Shown: positions 54,886-63,345 of the stretch, piece by piece
Position numbering within the stretch: the first letter of the stretch is position 1
Layout of the letters: each line of letters begins with the position of its first letter
From: Nitratireductor sp. GISD-1A_MAKvit
GTDB taxonomy: Bacteria; Pseudomonadota; Alphaproteobacteria; Rhizobiales; Rhizobiaceae
Length of the DNA stretch: 64,000 nucleotides
Direction: 5' to 3'
NCBI RefSeq assembly: GCF_040819555.1
Contig: NZ_CP161920.1
Location: 2,231,001 to 2,295,000 of the forward strand
The notes under the pieces: generated by a model
The model's input: only the letters and a program-made list of their open reading frames with translations
Database searches by the model: none
What the model was told of the DNA's origin: nothing
Program-made: the position numbers and the translations under genes

Positions 54886-55674
54886 ATGCTGGTAGACAGC
54901 CATTGCCATCTGGATTTCCCGGACTTCGAAGAGGACCGCGCCGGCTTCATCGAGCGTGCGCGCGCAGCCGGGGTCGGGCTTATGGTCACGATCTCCACGC
55001 GCGTGCGCCAGTTCGACCGCATTCGTGCCATCGCCGAAGCCCATGAGAACGTTTTCTGTTCGGTGGGAACCCATCCGCACAATGCGGACGAAGAGCTGGA
55101 CGTGACGGCCGAAGAGCTCATCAGGCTTTCGCAGCATCCGAAGGTTGTCGCAATCGGTGAAGCCGGTCTCGACTATTTCTACGACAAGGCACCGCGCGAA
55201 GCGCAGGAAAAGGGCTTTCGCACGCATGTCGCGGCAGCCCGCGCGACCGGATTGCCACTCGTCATTCACGCGCGCAGCGCCGACGAAGACATGATGGCGA
55301 TCCTTGAGGAAGAAACAGGGAAGGGGGCATTCCCCTTCATTCTGCACTGCTTTTCTTCGGGAGCGGCCCTCGCTGAGACCGGCGTGAGGCTGGGCGGTTA
55401 TGTCTCCTTCTCGGGGATTTTGACGTTTCGCAATTCCCAGGAACTGCGCGACATTGCCGCCAGAGTGCCCCATGACCGGCTTCTGGTCGAAACGGACGCG
55501 CCATATCTTGCACCGGTTCCCAAGCGCGGAAAGCGCAATGAACCGGCCTTCGTGGCCCATACCGCAAAGGTTCTGGCGCAAACGATCGGGCTTTCCGATG
55601 AAGCCACTGCAGACCTGACGACGGAGAACTTCTTCCGCCTGTTCAGCAAGGTTCCACGGGATGCCGCGCGGTGA
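54886..55674 (+). CDS. TatD-family metal-dependent hydrolase
   Basis: A 262-residue TIM barrel. The metal ligands are in MLVDSHCHLDFP, GEAGLDYFYD, LVIHARSAD and the DAPYLAP end. TatD proteins are 3'-5' nucleases and D-aminoacyl-tRNA-like hydrolases by different reports. It sits between metG and an MBL hydrolase; the last codons overlap the next gene's GTG. Confidence 0.94.
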   Translation: MLVDSHCHLDFPDFEEDRAGFIERARAAGVGLMVTISTRVRQFDRIRAIAEAHENVFCSVGTHPHNADEELDVTAEELIRLSQHPKVVAIGEAGLDYFYDKAPREAQEKGFRTHVAAARATGLPLVIHARSADEDMMAILEEETGKGAFPFILHCFSSGAALAETGVRLGGYVSFSGILTFRNSQELRDIAARVPHDRLLVETDAPYLAPVPKRGKRNEPAFVAHTAKVLAQTIGLSDEATADLTTENFFRLFSKVPRDAAR

Positions 55675-56495
55675 GTGATACACTTCGTTTGACGATCCTT
55701 GGATGCGGTTCTTCACCGGGAACACCGCGCATTACCGGCGACTGGGGTGCCTGCGATCCTGCCAATCCAAGGAACCGCAGAAGGCGCTGCTCGGCATTGG
55801 TGGAGCGTGTGTCCGAAACCGGCACGACCCGGGTGGTGATCGACACCGGCCCCGATTTCCGTGAACAGATGATATCGGCAGGCGTGGAGCGGCTCGATGC
55901 CGCCGTCTTCACCCATCCCCATGCCGATCATATCCACGGGATAGACGATCTGCGCGGCTACGTTCTCAACCAGAACCGCCTCATGGATATCTATGCGGAC
56001 AATCCGACGCTTGAGCGTCTGATGGAGGCCTTTGGCTATTGTTTCAAAACACCGCCAGGCAGCAATTACCCGCCGATTCTCAAGGCGCATCCCATCAGCC
56101 ATGAAGAGCCGTTTCTTATCGATGGGGAGGGCGGACCGCTTCAGTTTCAGCCGCTTCCGCAAATTCACGGCGATATTCTCTCGCTGGGCTACCGGATCGG
56201 AGGATTGGCATATTGCCCCGATGTGAGCCAATTTCCCGACGACACGCCGAACCTGATCTCCGGCGCCGAGGTTCTGGTGATCGACGCACTGCAGTACCGA
56301 CCGCATCCGAGCCATTTCTCGCTTGCTCAGGCGCTGGAATGGATTGAGCGGCTTTCTCCCAAACGTGCCGTGCTCACGCACATGCATATCCCGCTCGATT
56401 ACGAAACGGTGTTGCGTGAAACACCGGATCATGTTGAGCCTGCATTCGATGGAATGGTGATCGAACTTCCACTGGAGGAGAATCTGTGGCGATGA
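55671..56495 (+). CDS. MBL-fold metallo-hydrolase, PhnP-like
   Basis: A 274-residue metallo-beta-lactamase fold enzyme with GTG start. The metal motif is THPHADHIHGIDDLRGY. The N-terminal LTILGCGSSPGTPRITGDWGACDP and the C-terminal LTHMHIPLDYETV match PhnP-type phosphodiesterases, but it occurs here without phn genes, as in many Rhizobiales that keep it behind tatD. Substrate unknown. Confidence 0.88.
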   Translation: MSDTLRLTILGCGSSPGTPRITGDWGACDPANPRNRRRRCSALVERVSETGTTRVVIDTGPDFREQMISAGVERLDAAVFTHPHADHIHGIDDLRGYVLNQNRLMDIYADNPTLERLMEAFGYCFKTPPGSNYPPILKAHPISHEEPFLIDGEGGPLQFQPLPQIHGDILSLGYRIGGLAYCPDVSQFPDDTPNLISGAEVLVIDALQYRPHPSHFSLAQALEWIERLSPKRAVLTHMHIPLDYETVLRETPDHVEPAFDGMVIELPLEENLWR

Positions 56496-56962
56496 GCAAG
56501 AGTGTGGTTCGCGTTCAGTCGGCCGCAGAGGCTGCCGGCCTGAAAATCGAGATCCGGCGGATGGGAGAATCCACCCGGACCGCCGAAGAAGCAGCGACGC
56601 AATGCGGCTGCAGCGTGGGGCAGATCGTCAAATCCCTGATATTTCAGGGCCAGACCAGTGGCAGGCTTTACCTGTTTCTGGTGCCAGGAGACAGAATGCT
56701 CGACAATGACAAGGCAGCCGGGCTTGTCGGCGAGACGCTGAAACGCGCCGATCCGAAGCATGTTCGAGACGTGACAGGGTTTGCCATTGGAGGCGTTTCA
56801 CCATTGGGACAGCCTGACGATGTGGCGCGCTTTGGCGATACATGTCTGCTTGAGGCCGGTATCGTGTGGGCTGCCGCCGGTGCTCATGATGCCGTGTTTT
56901 CAGCAGAGCCCGGCGCGCTGTTTCAGGCCGCAAACGTCCGACCCGCCGATATATCGATATAG
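56492..56962 (+). CDS. YbaK/EbsC-family aminoacyl-tRNA deacylase-like protein
   Basis: A 156-residue protein of the YbaK/ProRS editing fold, with GQIVKSLIF (the conserved lysine region) and VTGFAIGGVSPLG. Such proteins hydrolyse mischarged Cys- or Ala-tRNA. ATG at 56492 overlaps the MBL stop (ATGA); a GTG two codons before is possible. The insertion sequence begins 37 bp beyond its stop, so the original downstream neighbour is displaced. Confidence 0.88.
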   Translation: MSKSVVRVQSAAEAAGLKIEIRRMGESTRTAEEAATQCGCSVGQIVKSLIFQGQTSGRLYLFLVPGDRMLDNDKAAGLVGETLKRADPKHVRDVTGFAIGGVSPLGQPDDVARFGDTCLLEAGIVWAAAGAHDAVFSAEPGALFQAANVRPADISI

Positions 56963-56998
56963 AAAAGTTCCATAATCTATCTTATGCGATCCATGCTC

Positions 56999-57045
56999 TG
57001 TAGGCGCAAAGTTAAAATGTCCTGATTCTGCAAAGTAGGAATGTC
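56999..57045 (+). repeat. Left terminal inverted repeat of the IS
   Basis: Contains AAGTTAAAATGTCC and TGCAAAGTAGGAATGTC, which match the reverse complement of the right end except for a few bases. The double-block arrangement suggests two transposase-binding sites. Confidence 0.75.
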
Positions 57046-57083
57046 ACTCTCCCGGTGTTTGGACCACTTGGGAGATTGCGAGT

Positions 57084-58457
57084 TTGGGACTGATTTTGAT
57101 GAGCGAACGCGAACTGCAACGCGTCGAGGTTTTATCGAAGGTTGCCGAGGGTCGCATGACGGTCGTCTCGGCGGCGCATGTGCTGGCGCTGAGCCAGCGT
57201 CAGGTTCGCAGGCTCTTGAACAGGTTCCGCCTGGATGGTGCCGCCGCGCTCCGCCACAAAGCGCGTGGACGACTATCGAACAACCGGATCGGCAACGGTG
57301 TTCGGGACTACGCACTGACGCTCATTCGCGAGCGCTATGCCGACTTCGGCCCCACCCTGGCCGCCGAGATGCTTGCGGAACATCATGGTCTCGTGGTTTC
57401 GCGTGAGACCTTGCGGACATGGATGCGTGAGGCTGGCATCTGGCTGTCACGCAAGCAGCGGCGCACATTCCATCAGCCACGATTGCGCCGCGAAGCCTAT
57501 GGTGAGTTGGTTCAGATCGACGGTTCTGAGCATCGCTGGTTCGAGGGCCGCGGCGATCCCTGCACCCTGCTCGTGTTCATCGATGATGCGACCAGTACAT
57601 TGATGCAGTTGCTGTTTGTGCGCTCAGAGAGCGCCTTCACCTATTTCGCAGCTCTGGAGCAGTATCTGGCACAGCACGGTCGGCCGGTAGCGTTTTATTC
57701 CGACAAGCATTCAGTATTCCGGGTGGCGAAGACAGAAGCCAAGGGTGGTCAGGTTATGACGCAGTTCGGCCGTGCTTTGTCGGAGCTCCATATCGAGATC
57801 CTGTGCGCCAATTCCAGCCAAGCAAAAGGCCGCGTCGAGCGCGCCAACCGGACGCTGCAGGATCGGCTCGTGAAGGAACTGCGACTTCACGACATTTGCG
57901 ATATGGAAACAGGCAACGCTTTCCTGCCAGGGTTTATGGAGCGATACAACGCGAAGTTCGCGAGATCCCCTGCCCGCCCGGATGATTTGCACCGGCCCAT
58001 GAACGTCGCACCGGATCGTCTGCGCGATATTCTGTGTAAGCGCGAGATGCGCTATGTCGGTCAGCAGTTGGCGTTTTCTTTCGAGCGCAAGCGCATCATG
58101 CTGGAGGAGAATGATGTAACGTGCGGTCTGGTCGGCAAGTATGTTGATACTTATGCCTTTGCCGACGGACGGCTCGACATACGCTGGAAAGGACTGTCGC
58201 TCCCCTATCGCGTGTTCGACAGGGACCAGCGTGTCACCCATGCGGCTGTGACCGAGAACAAGAGGCTCGGAGAGGTCCTCTCGTGGATTAAGGATCATCA
58301 GGATGACGTGTCGTCACCACGAGTGAAGACAAACAGCCAGAAAGGCGATTATCGCAAGCGCGACCGCAAACCCGGGCGCAGGACGGACTTTGTAAACGAT
58401 CCGGCCGTCAACGCGCGGCGTGAGCAGGCACTTGCGAGGTTGAAGGCGGCCGAATGA
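57084..58457 (+). CDS. ISNCY-family transposase
   Basis: A 457-residue DDE transposase, complete. It starts with TTG (MGLILMSERELQRVEV), or an ATG five codons on. An HTH is in SAAHVLALSQRQVRRLLNRF. The catalytic triad is Asp146 (LVQIDGSEHRW), Asp207 (FYSDKHSVFR) and Glu252 (AKGRVERANRTLQ). The reading frame is undamaged, so the element could still move. Confidence 0.94.
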   Translation: MGLILMSERELQRVEVLSKVAEGRMTVVSAAHVLALSQRQVRRLLNRFRLDGAAALRHKARGRLSNNRIGNGVRDYALTLIRERYADFGPTLAAEMLAEHHGLVVSRETLRTWMREAGIWLSRKQRRTFHQPRLRREAYGELVQIDGSEHRWFEGRGDPCTLLVFIDDATSTLMQLLFVRSESAFTYFAALEQYLAQHGRPVAFYSDKHSVFRVAKTEAKGGQVMTQFGRALSELHIEILCANSSQAKGRVERANRTLQDRLVKELRLHDICDMETGNAFLPGFMERYNAKFARSPARPDDLHRPMNVAPDRLRDILCKREMRYVGQQLAFSFERKRIMLEENDVTCGLVGKYVDTYAFADGRLDIRWKGLSLPYRVFDRDQRVTHAAVTENKRLGEVLSWIKDHQDDVSSPRVKTNSQKGDYRKRDRKPGRRTDFVNDPAVNARREQALARLKAAE

Positions 58458-58548
58458 TCGTTTCGCCGTGCCGCAAACCAGCTGCCATCTCCCACACGGG
58501 GCCGTCTGAGGCGGGCGATGAGTAGCCTCCCCGGCCCTATAAGGCGTA

Positions 58549-58881
58549 TCAAACTGCCAGCCCGACGACCTCATGTTCTATAACTTGAACAATATCGGTG
58601 AGATCGATGCCAGGGTAGTGCTCGCGCATTCCCGCCAACATCACTTCGTCCGGCCACTCCTCGGTTCTTCCGAGATAGGCCGCTACCGAACAAAGAGGCA
58701 TGTCCGTGCATTTGAGAACATTGACGACTACCGATTGGCTGGGGTCATCGTCGCATAAATAGCGCATCGGACCGGGAGTGATGCGTGTCTCTCGCCACCG
58801 GATCGTCGAGGTCTTCTCACCGCGCAGAATCATAGGGAAGAGGCGACCCACAACGCCGAGTGTCTGAATGGAATTATTCAT
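58549..58881 (-). CDS. ASCH-domain protein, IS passenger
   Basis: A 110-residue protein carrying an ASCH (PUA-like) domain: the segment LFPMILRGEKTSTIRW is the classic ASCH N-terminal motif, followed by VVVNVLKCTDMPL. ASCH domains bind RNA or modified bases and are found in deaminase, toxin and RNA-regulation contexts. It lies between the transposase and the right end, on the other strand and inside the element. No ribosome site is evident before the ATG at 58881. Confidence 0.8.
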   Translation of the reverse strand: MNNSIQTLGVVGRLFPMILRGEKTSTIRWRETRITPGPMRYLCDDDPSQSVVVNVLKCTDMPLCSVAAYLGRTEEWPDEVMLAGMREHYPGIDLTDIVQVIEHEVVGLAV

Positions 58882-59065
58882 CACGAAAATTATAGCTGTA
58901 TCTCAAAGGACCGCAAGGAAACGCGCCTTGCCCTTCGCACCGTGTCGCGATGAGGCTGTCAAAGCTAAAGTTGATGAGCCAGGCTGGATCGCCCCCGACC
59001 GGGCTGCGCAACCCTGACCAGCGCCGCCCGGTCGGGCGCTCACGCTAGAGCATGGAACAACGACG

Positions 59066-59115
59066 GGGACATTTCTACTTTGCACACAATCGGACATTCC
59101 AACTTGGTTGCAACA
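59066..59115 (-). repeat. Right terminal inverted repeat of the IS
   Basis: In reverse complement this reads AAGTTGGAATGTCC and then TGCAAAGTAGAAATGTC, matching the left end's two blocks with the same order and spacing. It ends 76 bp before the dgoA stop. Confidence 0.75.
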
Positions 59116-59191
59116 AACTCTAACGTGTTGGGCATCGGTGCGGCGCCTCCGTTCGGATCGTCAGGCCGACTCTTTTGTCGACGCCAGCGTT

Positions 59192-59839
59192 TCAGTGATC
59201 GACCGAACGGACAGCGTGATCATAAGCTTCGACGGTTCGCCTTGCGCGTTCCCGCACGGTAGCCACGCTGTCGCCGGGACGGTAGAGCCCGGTTCCCAGA
59301 CCGAAGGCGCGCACGCCGATGCGGACATAGTCGGCAATAACAGAATCGGAAACGCCGCCGACGGCACAGACCGTGATTTCCTTTGGCAGAACCGCCCGAA
59401 CCGCGGATATGCCGGAAACGCCCAGCACGGATGCGGGAAAGAATTTCAGAACCGACGCGCCGTTCTTGACCGCCAGAAGCGCCTCGCTGGGTGTGAAAAC
59501 GCCCGGCATGGAAACCATCTTGTGTGCGACGCTGCGGCGTATGACTTCCGGATCGGTGTTTGGACTGACCACCAGCTGGCCGCCAATATCGTGCAGCCAG
59601 TCGACCTCCTCGACGGAAAGGACTGTCCCTGCCCCGATCTGTGCCTTATCGCCAGCGTGACGGATGGCCAGTTCAATTGACTGAAACGGGTCGGGCGAGT
59701 TCAACGGCACCTCAATCGAGCTTATGCCTTCTTCGATGAGCATCTCGACCATGCCGGTTATGTCCTGCGGTTGAATGCCGCGCAAAATTGCGACAAGGGC
59801 GCGCTGCGAACCGGGCCAGACGGGAACGGAAACACTCAT
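59192..59839 (-). CDS. dgoA: 2-dehydro-3-deoxy-6-phosphogalactonate aldolase
   Basis: A 215-residue KDPGal aldolase. The Schiff-base lysine is in SVLKFFPAS, and the glutamate in SSIEVPLNS. It cleaves 2-keto-3-deoxy-6-phosphogalactonate to pyruvate and glyceraldehyde-3-phosphate. Start taken at the ATG at 59839, just after the dgoK stop (a TTG at 59848 would overlap). Galactonate dehydratase and a transporter are absent from the window. Confidence 0.93.
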   Translation of the reverse strand: MSVSVPVWPGSQRALVAILRGIQPQDITGMVEMLIEEGISSIEVPLNSPDPFQSIELAIRHAGDKAQIGAGTVLSVEEVDWLHDIGGQLVVSPNTDPEVIRRSVAHKMVSMPGVFTPSEALLAVKNGASVLKFFPASVLGVSGISAVRAVLPKEITVCAVGGVSDSVIADYVRIGVRAFGLGTGLYRPGDSVATVRERARRTVEAYDHAVRSVDH

Positions 59840-59841
59840 CT

Positions 59842-60768
59842 CTAACAACCCCAGATTTGTTGCGCATATCGGAAAAGCCCGCCGCGCGATGCTTTTTCGG
59901 CATTGATGATGGAAATCTCAAAGCCATTTAATTTCAGCGCCTTGCGGTAAAGCTCTGAAACGGGACCCGAGGCGATGAGCGTGACATTCTTTTCCGCTCC
60001 AAAAAGGCTTCGAGCAGCCGCTATCTCTGCACCGATCAACAGTCCCGACAGCCGCAGCGCGCCGCATGTGCGGTCCTCAAACCCAAGAAGCTGTGACGCG
60101 CGAACGCCGAAAAAGGACGCCCATACACGCTCTGGGTCACTTCTGGCCTGTTCGATCGCCTCAAGAAACAAAGCGTCATTGTCGCTTTCCTGCCCGGCGT
60201 CATCCACCGCATGTTGCAAGATGGAGTGTTGGGTCAGGAGTGCGTAAATCTCTCCGGTCATGTATGTGGTGAAGTGGTCAAGACGCCGGTCTTTCACCCT
60301 CACCCACTTGCTATGCGTTCCGGGCATGCAGACCAGAGCATCGTCTGCCGCGCTCGCGTCCAGCGCTCCGGAGAGCTGCGTCTCCTCACCGCGCATGACA
60401 TCTGGCACTTCCGGGTCGTTCTGCGCCACACCCGGCAGAATGCGCACATCATGATCCGCCTCCACCACGCGGACCGCCTTGTGTGCGATGGACCTTAGAT
60501 CGGCGGGCGCATGCACATAAGGCGCTTCGACCCATCCCTGCCGGGCACCCGCCATTCCGCATATCAGAACCGGCGTCCCCGATGGCGCATTCACCTTTGC
60601 AAGATGCCTGCCGAGCACCGCGCGAAAACCGTGACGTGCGGCGTGCATCATCCCCTCGCCGCTCCTGCTTTCAGACACCACTCCACCGCCGCGGTCCAAA
60701 AGCCAGAGGCGGAAACTGCTGGTGCCCCAGTCGACGACGGCGAAGGATGGATTGGAAGAGCTGGTCAT
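59842..60768 (-). CDS. dgoK: 2-dehydro-3-deoxygalactonokinase
   Basis: A 308-residue kinase of the DgoK family: the phosphate motif VVDWGTSSFRLWLLDRGG is at the N-terminus, with MPGTHSKWVRVKDRRLDHFTT (about residue 150) typical of DgoK. It phosphorylates 2-keto-3-deoxygalactonate for DgoA, encoded next and 2 bp apart. The 264-bp region upstream, shared with divergent speD, contains no gene. Confidence 0.93.
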   Translation of the reverse strand: MTSSSNPSFAVVDWGTSSFRLWLLDRGGGVVSESRSGEGMMHAARHGFRAVLGRHLAKVNAPSGTPVLICGMAGARQGWVEAPYVHAPADLRSIAHKAVRVVEADHDVRILPGVAQNDPEVPDVMRGEETQLSGALDASAADDALVCMPGTHSKWVRVKDRRLDHFTTYMTGEIYALLTQHSILQHAVDDAGQESDNDALFLEAIEQARSDPERVWASFFGVRASQLLGFEDRTCGALRLSGLLIGAEIAAARSLFGAEKNVTLIASGPVSELYRKALKLNGFEISIINAEKASRGGLFRYAQQIWGC

Positions 60769-60947
60769 GTCCCCTGGAATGCAATCTGGATGTGTTCGAC
60801 CTCATCATTAGCCGGGACGGTGCCAATGATGAAGTGCGAGACCGAATTTTAATCGGCCGGAGTGGTGAAAGAAACAATCGCCAAACGATTTGCCGGCACA
60901 TGAAGAGACTTCCAGACATCACGCTTCGATACGCCGAATGTTTGTGC

Positions 60948-60975
60948 TTGCGTATAGGGTTTCGTTGCATATATA
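60948..60975 (+). promoter_or_regulatory. Candidate sigma-70 promoter of speDE
   Basis: TTGCGT at 60948-60953 and TATATA at 60970-60975 are separated by 16 bases, in an AT-rich patch about 58 bp before the speD ATG. Confidence 0.5.
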
Positions 60976-61032
60976 CGGGCCTCGCCAAGCCTGAATGAAC
61001 AGGCCAGACATCTGCTGGTTGGAGAGGACGCC

Positions 61033-61512
61033 ATGTCTCAAGACGCCCTTTTCCAATTGGGGATGGATTCAGTTGTACTGAACACCGCCCAAAAGGAAGA
61101 AGATTTCACAGCGCAGCCCGCATCTGCGGATTGCGAAGACAAAGATCACTTCATCGAGAAGAACGGCGTGCTGTGCGCCGGATCGCACCTGATCGTGGAT
61201 CTGTTCGACGCCAAGCGGCTCGACGATCTGCCCTATATCGAGAAAACCCTCGTTGACTGCGTGAATGCAGCCGGCGCGACGCTTTTGCACATCCATCTGC
61301 ACCCGTTCGAGCCCAATGGCGGCGTGAGCGGCGTTGCCGTGCTGGCTGAAAGTCATATCTCCATCCATTCATGGCCGGAGCGCGACTATGCGGCAATGGA
61401 TATCTTCATGTGCGGAGATGCAAAGCCCGAGCTGTGTATCGACGTTCTGCAGCGCGCCTTTGCGCCTGGGCGCATGGAGGTCAACGAACTCTTGCGGGGA
61501 CGAAACGGGTGA
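61033..61512 (+). CDS. speD: S-adenosylmethionine decarboxylase proenzyme
   Basis: A 159-residue class 1B AdoMetDC, with the self-cleavage site Glu106-Ser107 in AESHISIHSWPERD, which generates the pyruvoyl cofactor on the alpha chain. It makes decarboxylated AdoMet for spermidine synthesis. There is an N-terminal extension of about 40 residues compared with typical 120-residue forms. The stop overlaps the GTG of speE. Confidence 0.95.
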   Translation: MSQDALFQLGMDSVVLNTAQKEEDFTAQPASADCEDKDHFIEKNGVLCAGSHLIVDLFDAKRLDDLPYIEKTLVDCVNAAGATLLHIHLHPFEPNGGVSGVAVLAESHISIHSWPERDYAAMDIFMCGDAKPELCIDVLQRAFAPGRMEVNELLRGRNG

Positions 61513-62375
61513 GCAACCACAAGCCGGTTTCCGAGACACTGCATGATGGTGTCAGCGTCGTGTTCGATGTCGACGATGTCCTTTACGAGGAAAGCACTGG
61601 GCATCATCGGCTGTCGCTCATTCAAAACACCGTCTTCGGCAAGCTTCTCATGCTGGACGGTGCGGTTCAGGTCACGAGCCGCGACGAGTTCATGTATCAT
61701 GAAATGCTGGCCCATGTGCCGCTTGCCGCGCATGACAATCCGGCCAGCGTGCTCATTATCGGTGGCGGTGATTGCGGTCTTGCCGAAGAGGTCCTCAAGC
61801 ATGATCGCGTACGCACCCTCACCCAGGTCGAGATCGATGCGTCCGTTCTCGAATTCTCGAAGGAACATTTTTCGGACTTCAACGCGCCGGTGTTCAGCGA
61901 CGACCGGTTCCAGGTGGAGATCGCCGACGGTGCCGCCTTTGCAGCCGAGACCGAAAAACGCTTTGACGTGATCCTGGTGGATTCGACCGATCCCGACGGT
62001 CCGGGCGCTGCCCTCTTCACGCCCGGCTTCTATCGCGATCTGAAACGCATCTTGCGGCCGGGCGGGATCGTTGTGTCGCAGAATGGCGTGCCCTTCCTTC
62101 AGCCGGAAGAGTTCAAGGATGCCATGCGGGGCCTCGCCTCGGTCTTTGAAGTGGTCAGCTCCTATCTCGTTGCAGTGCCGACCTATTTTGGCGGCCACAT
62201 GACGCTTGGCTGGTCCACGGATGCGGCAGAGACACTGAGCGTGGACGAGAGCGTCCTGGCACGGCGCATGGCAGGAATCGAGACCCGCTATTACACGCCG
62301 GCTCATCACAGGGCTTCGTTCGCCCTGCCCCGTTTCATCGAAACACTGCTTCAGGAAGCGACGGGCAAAGGCTAG
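61509..62375 (+). CDS. speE: Spermidine synthase
   Basis: A 288-residue aminopropyltransferase starting at the GTG inside the speD stop (MSNHKPVSETL). Motifs: VLIIGGGDCGLAEEVLKH (AdoMet-type Rossmann), the VILVDSTDPDGPG loop with catalytic Asp, and QNGVPFLQ. It makes spermidine from putrescine using the SpeD product. The frame upstream of the GTG is an overlap with speD. Confidence 0.95.
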   Translation: MSNHKPVSETLHDGVSVVFDVDDVLYEESTGHHRLSLIQNTVFGKLLMLDGAVQVTSRDEFMYHEMLAHVPLAAHDNPASVLIIGGGDCGLAEEVLKHDRVRTLTQVEIDASVLEFSKEHFSDFNAPVFSDDRFQVEIADGAAFAAETEKRFDVILVDSTDPDGPGAALFTPGFYRDLKRILRPGGIVVSQNGVPFLQPEEFKDAMRGLASVFEVVSSYLVAVPTYFGGHMTLGWSTDAAETLSVDESVLARRMAGIETRYYTPAHHRASFALPRFIETLLQEATGKG

Positions 62376-62427
62376 GCGCGGGCAATTTCTGCCCGCCTCC
62401 CTCTCCCCTCTCCGGCCAGGGATTGCG

Positions 62428-63057
62428 TCAACGGCCCGTGAAGAACGGAATTTTTGACGAAAGTTCCAGTTCGATCTGCTGCGCCCGGCCATAGGCGGCC
62501 CGTCCCATGATCCGGTTGATATACGCTTTGAAGACCGGGCGCTCGGGAACCGCTCCCAGCATGTTCATCGTGTAGTTGATTGCCGTTGCGAGTTGCGTAT
62601 CGGCTGCGGTGAACCGGTTTCCAGCAGCAAATCTGCGCTTTGTCAGGCAGCGCTCCAGATAAGCCAGCATGTCTTCATAAAGACCGAAGGGATACTGATT
62701 GTTTTCATATTCGAGCCCGTGCACATTCGCACAGACCACCGGATCGAAAACGGCATCGCAATAGACCATTGCGGTCAGATATTCGCCACGGCAGGGATCG
62801 TCGATTGCAGGTGCAAGACCGGCTTCCGGAAAGCGGTCGGCCAGAAAAATGGCGATGGCGGCCCGCTCCGTGATGACATGATCACCCATCACGATTGCCG
62901 GTACTTTCTTGCTCGGCTGTATGGCGCGGTAGGGTTCGGGAACGCCCTGTGCGGAACGGATATCGACAACCTCCAATGCGTATTGGATACCGAGTTCCTC
63001 AAGAAGCCACAGGATGCTGGATGAGCGCGACCATGGCGCGTGAAAAAATGTCAGCAT
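62428..63057 (-). CDS. Glutathione S-transferase family protein
   Basis: A 209-residue cytosolic GST. The N-terminal thioredoxin-like domain starts MLTFFHAPWSRSSSILWLLEEL, with a serine at the usual catalytic position, and the cis-Pro loop is KVPAIVMGDHVITERAAI. The C-terminal helical domain carries GNRFTAADTQLA. A role in glutathione conjugation or dehalogenation is inferred. Convergent with speE. Confidence 0.9.
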   Translation of the reverse strand: MLTFFHAPWSRSSSILWLLEELGIQYALEVVDIRSAQGVPEPYRAIQPSKKVPAIVMGDHVITERAAIAIFLADRFPEAGLAPAIDDPCRGEYLTAMVYCDAVFDPVVCANVHGLEYENNQYPFGLYEDMLAYLERCLTKRRFAAGNRFTAADTQLATAINYTMNMLGAVPERPVFKAYINRIMGRAAYGRAQQIELELSSKIPFFTGR

Positions 63058-63250
63058 GTCAATTCCTCCAGATTGAGGCCGCTGCCCGGGCCCTGCCGGC
63101 CGGCTGGCGCGTAGCCTGTTTCAAAGCGACTGTTCAGCTTCACAGTCGCCCGGTTTCCGTCCCGCCGCCAGACCGATGAGCCGTTGCAGGATCGCCGCTC
63201 CTGCCATCCTTCTGTCAGGAGCGTGCGATAGAACGCGGTTAAAAACAAAA

Positions 63251-63272
63251 AAGGCGGCTCAAAAGCCGCCTT
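63251..63272 (-). terminator. Rho-independent terminator of the BMP-family gene
   Basis: Minus-strand stem AAGGCGGCT/AGCCGCCTT (63251-63259, 63264-63272) with a 4-nt loop, followed by TTTTTTGTTTTT. It is about 75 bp after the stop of the BMP-family gene. Confidence 0.92.
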
Positions 63273-63345
63273 CTGGAAATGGTCATTGTCTGTTGCCGGA
63301 GCCGGTGCCGCTATTTCGACGTCACCCGGCCCCGTGCCTTCTGCC

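Larger units (their letters stand above)
56999..59115 (+). mobile_element. ISNCY (IS1202-like) insertion sequence with ASCH passenger gene
   Basis: An element of about 2.1 kb with related ends that each contain two repeated blocks. The left end (56999-57045) has AAGTT-N2-AATGTCC then TGCAAAGTAGGAATGTC. The right end (59066-59115), read in reverse, has AAGTTGGAATGTCC then TGCAAAGTAGAAATGTC. It encodes a DDE transposase and an ASCH protein on the opposite strand. The exact ends are uncertain by a few bases and no target duplication was clear. It lies between ybaK and dgoA. Confidence 0.85.

Noticed and set aside
56991..59120. CTCT target-site duplication flanking the IS
   Set aside because: CTCT occurs on both sides, but accepting it would set the ends at bases that do not match between the two terminal repeats; four bases can match by chance.
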